Both the position numbers and the translations under genes were made by a program. Shown here in pieces: positions 36,390-47,934 of a stretch of 64,000 bases of DNA. Origin of the DNA: Lamellibrachia columna (Eukaryota > Annelida > Polychaeta > Sabellida > Siboglinidae); contig OY759263.1 in the NCBI GenBank assembly GCA_963662155.1, forward strand, positions 43,795,469 through 43,859,468, read 5' to 3'. Within the stretch, counting starts at the first letter, position 1. Every line of letters starts with the position of its first letter. The notes below the pieces were generated by a model. It was not told the origin of the DNA. It saw nothing but the letters and a program-made list of their open reading frames with translations, and did not search any database.

Positions 36390-36540
36390 TGTAATAATAA
36401 TAATAATCCGGGGTTAATGCCCCGTTCACGGGTGTGGACATAGATACATAAACTAGTATTTTAAAATTACATATGAAAAGATTAAAAATACAAAAAGACA
36501 GTAAAGTAGACAATAAAATAATATAAATTGGTCTCTACTA
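36390..36540 (-). mobile_element. Probable LINE 3' end with (ATT)n tail, inverted
   Basis: On the - strand it reads CCACACCCGTGAACGGGGCA then TTAACCCCGGATTATTATTA. An AT-rich 3' UTR ending in a small GC hairpin and an (ATT)n tail is common in animal LINEs. No coding part is attached, so the assignment is tentative. Confidence 0.4.
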
Positions 36541-36668
36541 TGTAAATAATAATGCTTGGCATACAATGTATACACTTGTAATAACCGTAAAATATTAACA
36601 AATAAGAAATAAATAAATACATGTTAAATATATATATATACACTACGTCGATATAGACGGGGTTAGAC

Positions 36669-37082
36669 CACTATTTATTTCCCGGTTGGCGACAACGTTA
36701 ACGTTTCATTAATGCTGTTCGCGAATATATATTTTGAATATTCTGAAAATCAACTATGTTAATATTTAATATGTATTCTATCATGAACCTGCCGGACAAA
36801 ATTCGTCAACTTCAATCAACATAAAATATGCTTCCCGTCTGAGACAACTACACCATGTCGTCTTGCGCAAGGGAACCTACATTCACATATATGTGCATAG
36901 TGTTAATTCGCCAATCGTCCACAACATGGGCGCAGCATATGTCGTAGTTCTCAAACACGGCTATATACTTTAAAAAAAATAATTTTCCAGCCACCAAAAA
37001 ACGGGGAGGAGGTACCAAAATCGCAAGCACTTCATGCGTATGTCATGAATCCAGAAGTAAATTACTGATCCGTCCCCTAGTG
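36669..37082 (+). mobile_element. Introner-like repeat, dispersed intergenic copy
   Basis: Starts CACTATTTATTTCCC, as introns 3 and 4 do just inside their donors. It contains CAACATAAAATATGCTTCCC and CAAGGGAACCTAC. It ends ATGAATCCAGAAGTAAATTA then GATCCGTCCCCTAGTG. The CACTA...TAGTG ends resemble CACTA-type transposon termini, but the flanking triplets (GAC left, GCG right) do not form a target duplication. Confidence 0.7.
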
Positions 37083-37635
37083 GCGCAAGAAGTCAGTGAT
37101 CCGAGATGATGGTTTGGTTTTACTGGTTCGTGTGGGGAATGGGACACGGTTCAGTTTCATTTTAATTCAAGCTGACCCTACATAATTGATAATAAAACAC
37201 CACCACTGGTTCACAGGGGTGATATATGTAGGTGAACCACTAACGTAGTACGAGCTACGGCTGTTGGAGCGGCGCCTTATGCATGTAACGGTTTAATTTG
37301 ATCTAACTGTGAAACACGCCTCAGTTTACGCCACACGTTGATTAAATGTTTTAGCTCCGCATTAAGTCGTTCTAGTTTCGTCATACCGTCCCCAGCAATC
37401 GTCATTACCTAAACCTGCGAGCTACTTTAGTCACTTGCTATTCACCCGCGGCTCTACCTAATCCCGTGAGGCGCAGGTGGCGCGCGTAAGCCGGCGGCCA
37501 CACGATAAAGCCACCACTGCAGTAATTGCACCGTCCGTGCCCAGGCGCGTTTCTATTACTGTGTCATCGAGTAAAATGTCACCCAGCAGCCGCGGCGAGT
37601 AATTACGTCCTTGCATGCCAGCGAGCCTGATCCGC

Positions 37636-37997
37636 GTGTGTGCGTGTGCGTGTGCGTGTGCGTGTGCGTGTGCGTGTGCGTGTGCGTGTGCGTGTGCGTG
37701 TGCGTGTGCGTGTGCGTGTGCGTGTGCGTGTGCGTGTGCGTGTGCGTGTGCGTGTGCGTGTGCGTGTGCGTGTGCGTGTGCGTGTGCGTGTGCGTGTGCG
37801 TGTGCGTGTGCGTGTGCGTGTGCGTGTGCGTGTGCGTGTGCGTGTGCGTGTGCGTGTGCGTGTGCGTGTGCGTGTGCGTGTGCGTGTGCGTGTGCGTGTG
37901 CGTGTGCGTGTGCGTGTGCGTGTGCGTGTGCGTGTGCGTGTGCGTGTGCGTGTGCGTGTGCGTGTGCGTGTGCGTGCGACTCGACTCGACTCGACAC

Positions 37998-38052
<55 letters not shown>
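37636..38052. repeat. (GTGTGC)n tract of about 57 units facing a (CA)n tract
   Basis: About 340 bp of perfect GTGTGC hexamers, then a 23-bp junction of GACTC repeats, then about 52 bp of (CA)n. The two arms have opposite strand polarity, so they can pair as a long imperfect hairpin. Confidence 0.98.
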
Positions 38053-38054
<2 letters not shown>

Positions 38055-38212
38055 TGTAACATCTCAACTGTTTTGGTGAACCACTGGTTTTTTTTAATTT
38101 AACCGTTAAATCACCATGCTATGTAAACATGATATTCGAGTCGAAACAGATGACGGTCAAAATATATATAAAAAATTGGTTCATTAAAACACACTTGGAC
38201 GGTCAGTGAGTT

Positions 38213-38545
38213 AAACAAACAAATGGATGTGAGGGTTGTGTAGAATGGTTTAGGGTCAAGGGACAGCTCGCCGCGTCTTTTCAGACCCTCGTCACATGGA
38301 CTAAACAAATGGAAGTAGGGTTGTGTAGAATGGTTTAGGGTCAAGGGACAGCTCGCCGCGTCCTTTCAGACCCTCGTCACATGGACTAAACAAATGGAAG
38401 TAGGGTTGTGTAGAATGGTTTAGGGTCAAGGGACAGCTCGCCGCGTCCTTTCAGACCCTCGTCACATGGACTAAACAAATGGATGTAGGGTTGTGTAGAA
38501 TAGTTTAGCGTCAAGGGACAGCTCGCTGCGTCCTTTCCGACCCTC
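38213..38545. repeat. 85-bp tandem repeat, four units
   Basis: Units contain TTGTGTAGAATGGTTTAGGG, GACAGCTCGCCGCGTC and CACATGGACTAAACAAATGG. The first and last are the most diverged. Confidence 0.95.
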
Positions 38546-39103
38546 GTCAAACGCTTCCATGAATGATGCAGGAGCGATGCGACTTCGCGACAGTCGTTCA
38601 ACGCGACGCGACTTCCGCCATTTGATACGAATGTCCTCTGTTGATCTGACATAACGACATTACGCGATCCGAGCACGAACGGGACGTGTGAGTTTTGTTA
38701 AATGAGAAATTGTGTTTACGACACGAACAGAGCATCAAATAACACAACCGCCGTGAGTGAGTCGGGTTCAAATGACGCCATTTGAGGACGGTTCACTATT
38801 CACTATCCCATTGGCGACAATATTTATGGTTGTTAATGCCAATCGTTGTTTAGTTGCTGTTAAGCTGTTGTTGTTGTCATGAACGCAATTTGCCGCCTCA
38901 TTAAGTTTGAACTCGAGGCGGCCGACGCACTCGTTGCAGTGCGTCTGGGAGAAGCTGATGTCACCGGTTGCGCCGTGTTATCGTTAAAACGGTTTATTGC
39001 GGTACTTTCTTCAGCACGATATATATCGGGATACGTCTGCAACGCACCGGCATGTGGTGATGGGGCACTATTTGGGTTTTCATTGCCAACAATTTTGGGC
39101 GTG

Positions 39104-39330
39104 GTAGTGTACTGGGTAGCACACATCCGCTTTACATGCCAGGGTTCTGAGTTCAACACCCGGACTGGGCATGGGTATGTTTGGTGTAAAAACCTGGCTC
39201 TCAACATTGTAGACTATGTATCTCTCGTGAATTGGATGATCTCGTTAATGTAGGTCCCGTCCCACTTAATTGGGGACGTAAAAGAACCATTGCGGACGAC
39301 ATGCACCCTGGCAGTGACCACCCTCAATGT
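39104..39330 (+). mobile_element. tRNA-derived SINE
   Basis: A tRNA-like head with A-box-like TAGTGTACTGGGTAGCAC and, about 33 bp later, B-box-like GGGTTCTGAGTTCAA (internal RNA polymerase III promoter). It is followed by a body with GGTCCCGTCCCACTTAA and GGGGACGTAAAAGAACC, similar to the SINE bodies at 31.3 and 48.1 kb. Confidence 0.6.
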
Positions 39331-39599
39331 AAGCATTATAGGTCGGCTTGGCGATAATGTTAGGTAAAAGGCTGGCTAGTTAACCTCAAAACAATTGTAG
39401 TAACCACAACACACATACTAGCACATAACGTTGCCGAGTGCTGGAAACAACTAAAATGGTAACGTTTCTAATGTCGCAAATTTATATTTTTATTATTCTG
39501 AAACTGAACTAGGACTGGAAAAAAATCGTCAAATTCTGTCATTTTTTCCAGAATATCAACATAAAAGATGCTCCCCTTCAAATGATGTCCCAAATAACT

Positions 39600-39830
39600 A
39601 CATCACTTCTCCGTGCACAAGGGATCCTACAGTAACTGACACAAGGGATCCTACAGTAACTGACACAAGGGATCCTACAGTAACTGACAACTACATTATG
39701 TCTCCGTGCACAGGGGATCCTACAGTAACTGACAACTACATAATTTCTCAGAGCACAAGGGATCTAACAGTAACTGACAACTACATCATGTATCAGTGTA
39801 CAAGGGATCCTACAGTAACTGACACGTGCG
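39600..39830. repeat. Short minisatellite within the introner-like repeat
   Basis: Six copies of GGGATCCTACAGTAACTGAC in units of 24-50 bp. The corresponding part of intron 3 is doubled (11650-11720) and that of intron 4 is single. Confidence 0.9.
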
Positions 39831-39861
39831 TAGGTTGCTAGGCATCCATTATAACTGTTAA

Positions 39862-40424
39862 AGCGATACAAATGTCATGATTTTGGGGCTATGCACCTAA
39901 AAGAGATAATAAAAACTAACTACGTGCAACTAAAATCAAGAATATAACGCCAATTTTATTCAGAAACAGTGGGAGATTCCGGTCATTTCTCGGAATGACC
40001 TAGGGCTGATATGTTAACCAGCGCGACCGATAAGCGCATGCGCAGTTCCATGAAAACGGGGTAACTTAGACTAAAAGTGACGTATTTAGGGAGGCCGGCA
40101 TACACAGAACCAACGCAATGTCTCAAACAAACGTATTATTTTCCCAGAAATAGGAATTGTTTAGTAAACAAAGGCCAAAGAATGTTACATAAGTTGAGTA
40201 TAGCATGGCCATATCCATATTTTTTCTTTTGGCGAGCGAATATTGCCAGAATATTGCAGGGTTATCTAAGAGTACGGCGCGGCCCATGAAATTAAGATGC
40301 TGTGTGTTCAACAAGGTTTTCCTAGTAAACCACTGGCGCGATATTATTCATTGTAGTTGCAAATGGTTATGTTTTAATAACTCTTCTAGGAGCATAGGCC
40401 GAAAACCGTGACCTTTGTTTCGCT
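39862..40424. mobile_element. TTAA-flanked inverted-repeat transposon (piggyBac-like MITE), copy 1
   Basis: The 563-bp element has about 44-bp terminal inverted repeats, AGCGATACAAATGTCATGAT... against the complement AGCGAAACAAAGGTCACGGT..., 36 of 44 matching. TTAA flanks both sides (39858-39861 and 40425-40428). The unoccupied TTAA is visible at the matching position of transporter introns 3 and 4 (TTTTAATCTGG, ATTTAAATCTGG). No transposase is encoded. TTAA targets are typical of piggyBac-type elements. Confidence 0.9.
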
Positions 40425-40594
40425 TTAATATGGGCACAGCATAGTTGTTGTAATCCTCAAATATACAATATCCTTGTTCAAAAATAATGCTCCAAGCAAC
40501 AAAAAATGCCAAAAGGGGTACCATCTGAAAATCACTTCATTCGTATGACATGAACCCGGAAGTACACTTGTGCTGCAATCTCGTGGCGACATTT

Positions 40595-42375
40595 TATCGC
40601 GACGTTGTTTCCACCGCTAGGGCGTCGAGGCGGCGGTGATAACAACCCGAGCGATCCAATTAACACTGGCGTTATTTAAGAACGGAAGGGGATCCCTTAT
40701 TACGGTTTCGGACTTGCGTTGCATGGGCAATATTCGCCGTTACGTCATAGACGTGATGAGGTCATTCATCAGTTAGCCGCGTCGCGTCGACGCGCAGTGC
40801 CTACGATTAGGCCTACCGCTCGTCCGAGCGACGTCGCTGCCAACTGCTGCCGGCGGCCAACACATCTAACGTCGATAGACAACCAGGCGCTTCCGTAATT
40901 GCTGATATGATTGTGAGTTGCGTTGAGTTTATCAATAGATATTATACTGAACGCATGCGACAGCTGTAGCAGACGACGTCATCGCCCGTCCGATCCCACA
41001 GATGTCGTTGTCAATGTCCGATTAAAGTCATCGCTAATAAACTCTGTTGACATCTTGCTACATTCCGCCTAGCCTCCACATGCCGTTTGAACGACACTTG
41101 TTGACATCAATTTTGTGGTAGGGATTTCCTCAAATAATTGTTGTTGCATGAACATTAATTAATAATCGCAAATCTGAAGCAATGCCTTTACACATTCATT
41201 TATGAAATTGGAAGATTCACACACAAACACAAATGTGTAATAATGACTATAATATTATTGTGTCTTGAATTTTAGACTGATGCATGCTATGAAGCTCAAT
41301 TCTTTGTTTTTTTATGGTCAAATTTGAGGCCAGTATAAATCCTTTGAGGCCAGTATAAATCCGACGAGGTTGTCTTTATTACATTTCACTATTGCGGACA
41401 ATTACGCTCGACAAGCGGCCGACTGAAGCAGTCATCGAGACGAAGCCGCTCTTCGTCACCAGAGGAGACGGAGGCAGAGGCCGCTCGACTCAAGGGGCAG
41501 GCGTGCTGGGAGGAGAGCGCTGTTAACAAGGTGTACTATTACGAGTATGGCTCAACCCCGATTAATACGTCTCCTGGTGCATTCACTACGCACAACCTTT
41601 CCCCGTGCTGTGTTCGGCCGACTGCTGGTATGTTCGCTCTCTGTTGGACTGTAGTGTAGCTTGCGTAAATATCCAGTGAACAAAAAGACAAGGTTAAACG
41701 GCAAACATGAGTATGTCTAGAAAAATCAGCACAAACTTTGTACGGAGGAGTACATGGCTAAGACAGGAGAAGTTAAAGTTTGACACCTGACTAAGAGAAC
41801 GTAGGATAAAATTAATGACGGAGAACAACCATAGCAGAAAGTAAAACATCAAGATGGAAGACTAACAAGTTGTTAATCACTGAATGTACTGAAGAACTGG
41901 CGGGTCATCAACATGGAAGGAAAGGTCGCCACCCCAAGATCTAACAAACAAGATCGGTTGAGGCCGCTGAAGTCAAACGTGTTCTTATGCCCAGCCGCCC
42001 CAATTCTGGGCCCAGAAGAAGGCTTCGGCATTTCCTCCGTAAGATCACGCTCTCGGAATTCTAATTAAACCGGACTCATCACACAACCTATCGAGAAACC
42101 AGCCACGATCTAGTTAACCAGACATAATTAGCAATAGAGATGCAACACTAATTCGGAAGCTACACATCGGCCAGGTAACACCGTCTTACGTTGTAAGTCT
42201 TCATGAAACGACCCACACCAAGGCAACCCATTTACACGTCTAATGAGGCTGGAGAGATCGGTTTTACGCTTCGCGCGAATTGTTTCTGGTGGTTGCTAAG
42301 ACACTCAGAATCGCGCTCAGCGGGAAAAGGTGTTACGTCACAATAGGGAGCGTTGCCCTAACGCGGGACGGACCT
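40595..42375. other. Gene-free stretch, nothing recognised
   Basis: A 20-bp block (TTTGAGGCCAGTATAAATCC) is doubled at 41322-41362. Otherwise no array or supported frame. Confidence 0.5.
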
Positions 42376-42379
42376 TAAC

Positions 42380-43330
42380 GTGGTACATCCATCGATAAAA
42401 ACTATTCAAAATATTTTATATGAAAGTGGTCTTTCTAACATTTGGCACTTTCCTAGTGTCGTCAATCAGAAATGGCTAAATAACTGTCTTAAAATCAGAC
42501 TTCATGACGGATATATTCAAACATGGTCATCAAATGTATTTCACAATGATAAATGTATTACCTATGGAATATTTAAAGAAGTATTCGAGTTTGAATCATA
42601 CTTGACATTGTTACCAGAGAGATTAAGAATTTTTTTCACTCAAGTTAGGCTGGGTAACACGAAACTGCCTATTGAAACAGGCAGATGGTTCGATATTGAT
42701 AGAAATGATATTGAAACAGGCAGATGGTTCAATGTTGATAGAAATGATATTGAAACAGGCAGATGGTTCGATGTTGATAGAAATGATATTGAACCAGGCA
42801 GATGGTTCGATGTTGATAGAAATGATATTGAAACAGGCAGATGGTTCGATGTTGATAGAAATGATATTGAAACAGGCAGATGGTTCGATGTTGATAGAAA
42901 TGATATTGAAACAGGCAGATGGTTCAATGTTGATAGAAATGATATTGAAACAGGCAGATGGTTCGATGTTGATAGAAACGAAAGGTATTGTACGTTGTGT
43001 AATGGAAATGAGATTGGGGATGAATTTCATCTATTGTTTCAATGTGACACTTTGAGACCAAAGAAATAGATTTCTGACAAGATATTTTATTAATCACCCT
43101 AATTCTGTCAAGTTTTCTGTGTTGTTTAATATTCATAATTTAAATATACTAATAAGAATGTGTAAGTTAATCAAAATAGTAATTGGTAAGTTTAACTAAC
43201 ATTGACTGTTCTTATTATTTTTAAATGTTTTGAGTACTTTCAAGTACTCTTGGTATTGTATATTTATCTCATACACCATTGTATCGTATTAGAGAATAAA
43301 ACTTGAATTTTAACTTGAAAACTTGAACTT
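42380..43330 (+). mobile_element. LINE C-terminal fragment with zinc-knuckle and 3' UTR, expanded internally
   Basis: A 229-codon frame, then a frameshift near 43065 into a further tail (RNRFLTRYFINHPNSVKF). It carries LINE C-terminal blocks: YESGLSNIW, RIFFTQVRLGNTKLPIETGRW, and the Cys/His knuckle CTLCNGNEIGDEFHLLFQC. The usual single ETGRW block is repeated eight times (see 42671-42982). The 3' UTR has AATAAA at about 43294 and ends in CTTGAA-type repeats. Everything upstream of the C-terminus is missing. Confidence 0.85.
42671..42982 (+). repeat. 39-bp (13-codon) in-frame minisatellite inside the LINE protein
   Basis: Eight units encoding IETGRWFDVDRND with D/N, I/V, T/P and D/E variants, exactly between KLP and the zinc knuckle. 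The frame is intact through all eight. Confidence 0.97.
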
Positions 43331-43334
43331 GAAA

Positions 43335-44635
43335 ATTATCTCACAATAAAATGTCGCGTTCGTGAGACTTGTAGGTAATACATAATTGTTGTTGGATGTA
43401 ACGTCGTTACATGGATGTAACGTCGTTACATGGATCCCCTATTGATTACATGGAACATATTATGTCTAGCTGCGACTTTCGCGAGCGTGCTCAAACTGTA
43501 AACCTGAACATTTGCGACATTAATATCCGTTTGCGAATTTAGTTACGCACAGAATGTGCGAAACATTCGTCAAATCCTGTTATGCTCACCTCGGATGTTT
43601 AAAACATAGACAAATCGTGTGTTTATATTCGTAGAAATTCTTCCATAAATACCACGTTCATGTGACGTCAATGCACCCGTGTCTGTCTACCTACGTGCAC
43701 GTGCGTTTATGTGAGTATTTGCTTACGTAGACAAATACATATAATGTGTCTGTCTGTGTGTACACACGCATTACCTGTCAGCTTCCACGTTTGTTTGTAC
43801 GTGAACTTTTCGGTGTTCTATATTAATGCATTAGAATAGTATATCATGTCCTTGTGCATTAATACCAGTGTTTATTATTAACGCATAAGGGTAGTATTTC
43901 GTAATATAGCAGTCCTACTAATTAGCCGAGAATCCGATCTCGTGGTTACAGCGGTATGCTCCTCTGTGGAAACTGACCACTACAGTATAAATCTGCTAAG
44001 AGAAGGCCGTTCCATGTATTGTAATAACCTGCCCAGCTGCCACACTAATTAAGCCACAGTTGCATTCTTGAAGCTAATAATTACATCGAATCGCCAGACG
44101 GGACAGCCTCGTTAAACCGCGCGCGGATATCACGCAGGGAATTCCTCATCGTATCGACGTAACTATGATTAGCGTCCACGTCTATCGAGATCAATCGAGA
44201 TTATCATTACTCAACGCCTCTATTGTGCACTGCCCGGTGGACACGTTGATGTAGTAAAACGCAGAAAGCGAAAGTTAAGTTCGTCAACTGCCGTTTCGTT
44301 ATCGTTAATATACGTCGTCTGTCGCTGTCACTCTCCGCACACTCGGTATTGTCGTTGCCGACATAAAGTAGGATAATCGATTTAGTTCACTATGCATGTT
44401 GCCATGGTAACGGTTTATACGATCGTAGATAAAGCGGACAACAACAATGGAAGATATGTCTTATCATCTAGCTCCATCTCTTTATCTGCGATTGTCGTCG
44501 AAACCAGATGTGAATGACACTGTTTGTTATCCTATCGTAAATCCTGCTATCTTCAATGTTGACAATTAGTTTACAAAAAAAAACATAACGCATATGCAGA
44601 TTTAACAGGAACAAATCGCCAAGATGATCTTAATG
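43335..44635. other. Gene-free stretch, nothing recognised
   Basis: A 20-bp palindromic block (GGATGTAACGTCGTTACAT) is doubled at about 43394-43433. Confidence 0.55.
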
Positions 44636-44639
44636 CGCA

Positions 44640-44692
44640 CTCATTCACTCATTCACTCACTCACTCACTCACTCACTCACTCACTCACTCAG
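44640..44692. repeat. (TCAC)n microsatellite
   Basis: About 12 units. Confidence 0.95.
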
Positions 44693-44840
44693 GCAAATGA
44701 CTTTCTTCGTTATTACATCCTTCTCAAATTTCGAGCTGAACACGTGAACGTCGTTACACAATATTTATTTGTTGTGTTTTTATATAACACCAAATCATCG
44801 GTAAATAATCACTTAAAATTTTGTAGATGACAAAATAAAA

Positions 44841-45135
44841 AACTCTGTGTGGGTCAATGCTGATCATGGGCGTGACTTCCATCCTCTCGCCGATCACATG
44901 ACAAAGTTACGAAATTTCATCAAAGAAAATCGTGATTTTTTATTTTTTCATTTCGATTTTCACTTCAGTTAATGTTTGAACAAGCAGTAACTAATTTAAT
45001 AGTTTGTCTGATGTTTTCACAAAAAACTACACACAACAGTTGCAAAAAACGAGATAGCATGTTGCAGTGGATACTGGGTAGGTTTATTTCTCGCAAAATT
45101 AATTTGAAATGAGACTAGCAAAAAAGTCGAATTGA
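44841..45135 (+). mobile_element. Dispersed repeat homologous to 31831-32408, single-unit copy
   Basis: One copy of the CTGTGTGGGTCAATGC unit, then the same downstream body (TGACAAAGTTACGAAATTTC, TAATTTAATAGTTTGTCTG, AATTAATTTGAAATGAGAC). Function unknown. Confidence 0.8.
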
Positions 45136-45564
45136 TTAAGCACATTTAAATTTATTTGTATTTTACGTTATGCAATATTATGTATACAAGTGACTGAAAT
45201 TAAGTCATATCTATTCAATATATCCAATAGTTATGTGCCTCCACACAATAATCGAAGTTCGCAACGTCGTAGCCAGATTTATCTGCTGTGCTCAGGTCGT
45301 TGGCCACATTTGTCGCCCGCTCAACAGATTATCCGCCAACGTCTTTGCATCGATCTTTTCGCTGTCTCTGTTTTACGTCAACTCTCTCCGAGACGCAAAT
45401 CGCTATCAGACGCGTTCTCGACCAGGCGTCGGACGCCGCCTGCTGCAGATGAGGCCGAATGACAAATCGACACGATCAGCCAGGACGACCACGCGTCTTC
45501 AGCGACAACTGCAAATAACTGGCTGTCGAATTCATTTTGTTTGCGCAGGGCGCCGCAGGCGTAC

Positions 45565-46250
45565 CTGGTCATGCATGGCGGGATATTTGACGTAACTGGT
45601 CATGCATGGTTGGGCGTTTGACGTAACTGGTAACGCGTGACCGGACGTTGTACATAACTAGTCATGCGTGGCAGTATGTTTGACGTAACTGGTTATGCGT
45701 GCCGGGGTGTTTGACGTAACTTGTCATGCGTGACCGGATGTTATACATAACTAGTCATGCGTGGCAGTATGTTTAACGTAACTGGTTATGCGTGCCGGGG
45801 TGTTTGACGTAACTGGTCATGTGTGACCGGATGTTATACATAACTAGTCATGCGTGACAGTATGTTTGACGTAACTGGTCATGCATTGCGGGCTGTTTGA
45901 CGTAACTGGTCATGCGTGACTGGATGTTATACATAACTAGTCACGCGTGGCAGTATGTTTGACGTAACTGGTCATGCATTGCGGGCTGTTTGACGTAACT
46001 GGTCATACATGGCAGGATGTTTGACGTAACTGGTCTTGTGTGGCCGGATGTTTGACCTAACTGGTCATGCATGGCGGGATGTTTGACGTATACTTTCATG
46101 CTTGGCGGAATATCTGATGTAACTATTCATGCGTGACCAGATGTTTCACGTAACTAGTCATGCGTGGCCGGGTGTTTACGTAACTAGTCATGCGTGGCCG
46201 GTGTTTTACGTAACTAGTCATGCGTGGCCGGGTGTTTTACGTAACTGGTC
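45565..46250. repeat. Degenerate 29-31-bp minisatellite with TGACGTAACTGGTCATGCG core, about 22 units
   Basis: Units alternate variants (GGCAGTATGTT, GACCGGATGTTATAC, GGCGGGATGTT), giving a two-to-three-unit higher-order pattern. Most carry TGACGTAA, a CRE/bZIP-like octamer. Confidence 0.93.
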
Positions 46251-46412
46251 ACCATGATGTTGATGAATGATTTAAGGATACTGCGACCTGTTTAATCCTA
46301 CGTGGTTGGCCCATCGCGTTTTGCGATTAGACACAATACAGTAGAATCCACTGAACATCAGTTTGGGCCAAAGAAACTTGATTCTGTTAGCGACTTTAGC
46401 GGCGCACTATAA

Positions 46413-46540
46413 AGCGAAACAAAAGTCGTTGTTTTGGGGCTATACACCTAAACGAAAACTAACCACCTGCGAATAAAGCAAGAATATCACGACAGTGGTT
46501 TACTCAAAATGTGTTCTAAAATATTCCGGTCATTTCTCGG
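46413..46540 (+). mobile_element. TTAA-type transposon, truncated copy 3
   Basis: Matches the left end of copies 1 and 2: AGCGAAACAAAAGTCGTTGT, CACCTAAACGAAAACTAAC, CCGGTCATTTCTCGG. It stops there. The right half and its flank are absent. Confidence 0.8.
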
Positions 46541-47285
46541 CTCTATCGTTGTTTATGACCACACCGGGTAATTACTGACACGTATTCCCCCCCTGCGATA
46601 GTGATGTAACGTTACTTCCATGATTAAACTCATCTTCCATTTGAATTTTACAAAACTGGTTTCGTTTGAAAGTAAGCTCCACATTTACGGAAATCGATTA
46701 ATTGTCGCGTCCGACGGTCCACGATTCAGTACCACTTACAATAATTCACAGCCACAAAACAAGATGGTTTATCGTCTCACGTATTCGCTTTCATAGTGAC
46801 GGCGCCGTAGCACGCCATAACAATATTGTCGATGAAACGGAAATGTCGTCATATTTGTTCGCTACAAACAGTTGCACTGTGATGTCACAATGGCCATTTA
46901 ACGGTCTGCCCACGTAAATGACGTGCTGCTTAGCGGCCACGGTTCACGCTGTTAACGCCTACGACGTCGCACAACTACGTCGATCTCCGGTTCTGAAAGA
47001 ACGGGTAACGCACATGGCCGTGTCATGTATTGTCCACGTCCTCAGACACCGATACCATCAATGAAAATCGATAGTATTAAGAGCCACATTTATCTGCCGC
47101 CACTGCCATAACATGTTACGTCCCGCGGTGATAAATCCTCCTACACCATTGTTTAAACGGCATAGCGTTGAACGGTCCGAGTTGGTTAAATAAAATCTAT
47201 TTATTTTTGTCAAACGATGCAAACGACAGCACTCACAGCGGACAGGGCGAGAACAACAATGGTGAAGATAAATTATTGCAGATAA
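46541..47285. other. Gene-free stretch, nothing recognised
   Basis: No tandem array or supported coding frame. Confidence 0.5.
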
Positions 47286-47291
47286 ATTTAT

Positions 47292-47393
47292 CGAAATGTA
47301 CAAAATGAACAGGTCGATGTTTTAATAATAAGATTATTATTATTATTATTAATAAAACATCGACCGGCCTTGGCATTCATTTTATACATTTCG
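47292..47393. repeat. Long imperfect hairpin (about 40-bp arms)
   Basis: CGAAATGTACAAAATGAA plus GGTCGATGTTTTAAT on the left pair with ATTAATAAAACATCGACC plus TTCATTTTATACATTTCG on the right. The centre is (ATT)n. It may be a foldback MITE or two opposed LINE/SINE tails. Confidence 0.85.
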
Positions 47394-47934
47394 ATCAATA
47401 TTATTATTATTAATAATAATCCCGGTTCTTGGTAGGTAAATAACTACAAATGAAAGCGGTTCACAATAAGTTAAGCTAATCGTAAAACATAGCACAGCGA
47501 TTGGCTAATCTGCAACGACGATCATGAAAACAAAGATGTGGTCATTTTGTAAAATGACCAGTGGCGACCGCGAGGGGAGGGTGACCGGCTGTGGTGAAGC
47601 ACGTGTGCGAATAGCTCACCGGAGACAAAGACAGGTGAGCGGGCGGACGATCTGGCAATCAGCGACAAAGAGACTCGACTATCGATCGGTGCCCGGTAAC
47701 AGACTGGTGACGGCGGCCGTCGCATTCTCGTCACGACTGGCCAGTGTTTGATGCGTCTTCCGGGAGACGTCACACGACGTCACGGCGTCGTCACGCCGAC
47801 ACAAACGGAGACCGGCCGGGCGAAGACCAGGAACGCAGCGGTTAGGTCGACGACAAGATGGCGCAGTTCGCTCGTCGGGTGTACTGAAGACACGGGGACA
47901 ATACGTCGACCGTATGACAATAGCACTGTTGCTA

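Larger units (their letters stand above)
39440..40590 (+). mobile_element. Introner-like repeat, copy split by a TTAA-flanked transposon
   Basis: 39440-39861 and 40425-40590 together match the order of transporter introns 3 and 4 (TCCAGAATATCAACAT, GTGCACAAGGGATCC, then TATGGGCACAGCATAG, CCAAGCAACAAAAAATGCC, CGTATGACATGAACCCGGAA). The left boundary is uncertain; CACTATCCCATTGGCGACAA at 38805 may be its displaced 5' end. An internal minisatellite (39600-39830) and the inserted transposon enlarge it. Confidence 0.75.
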
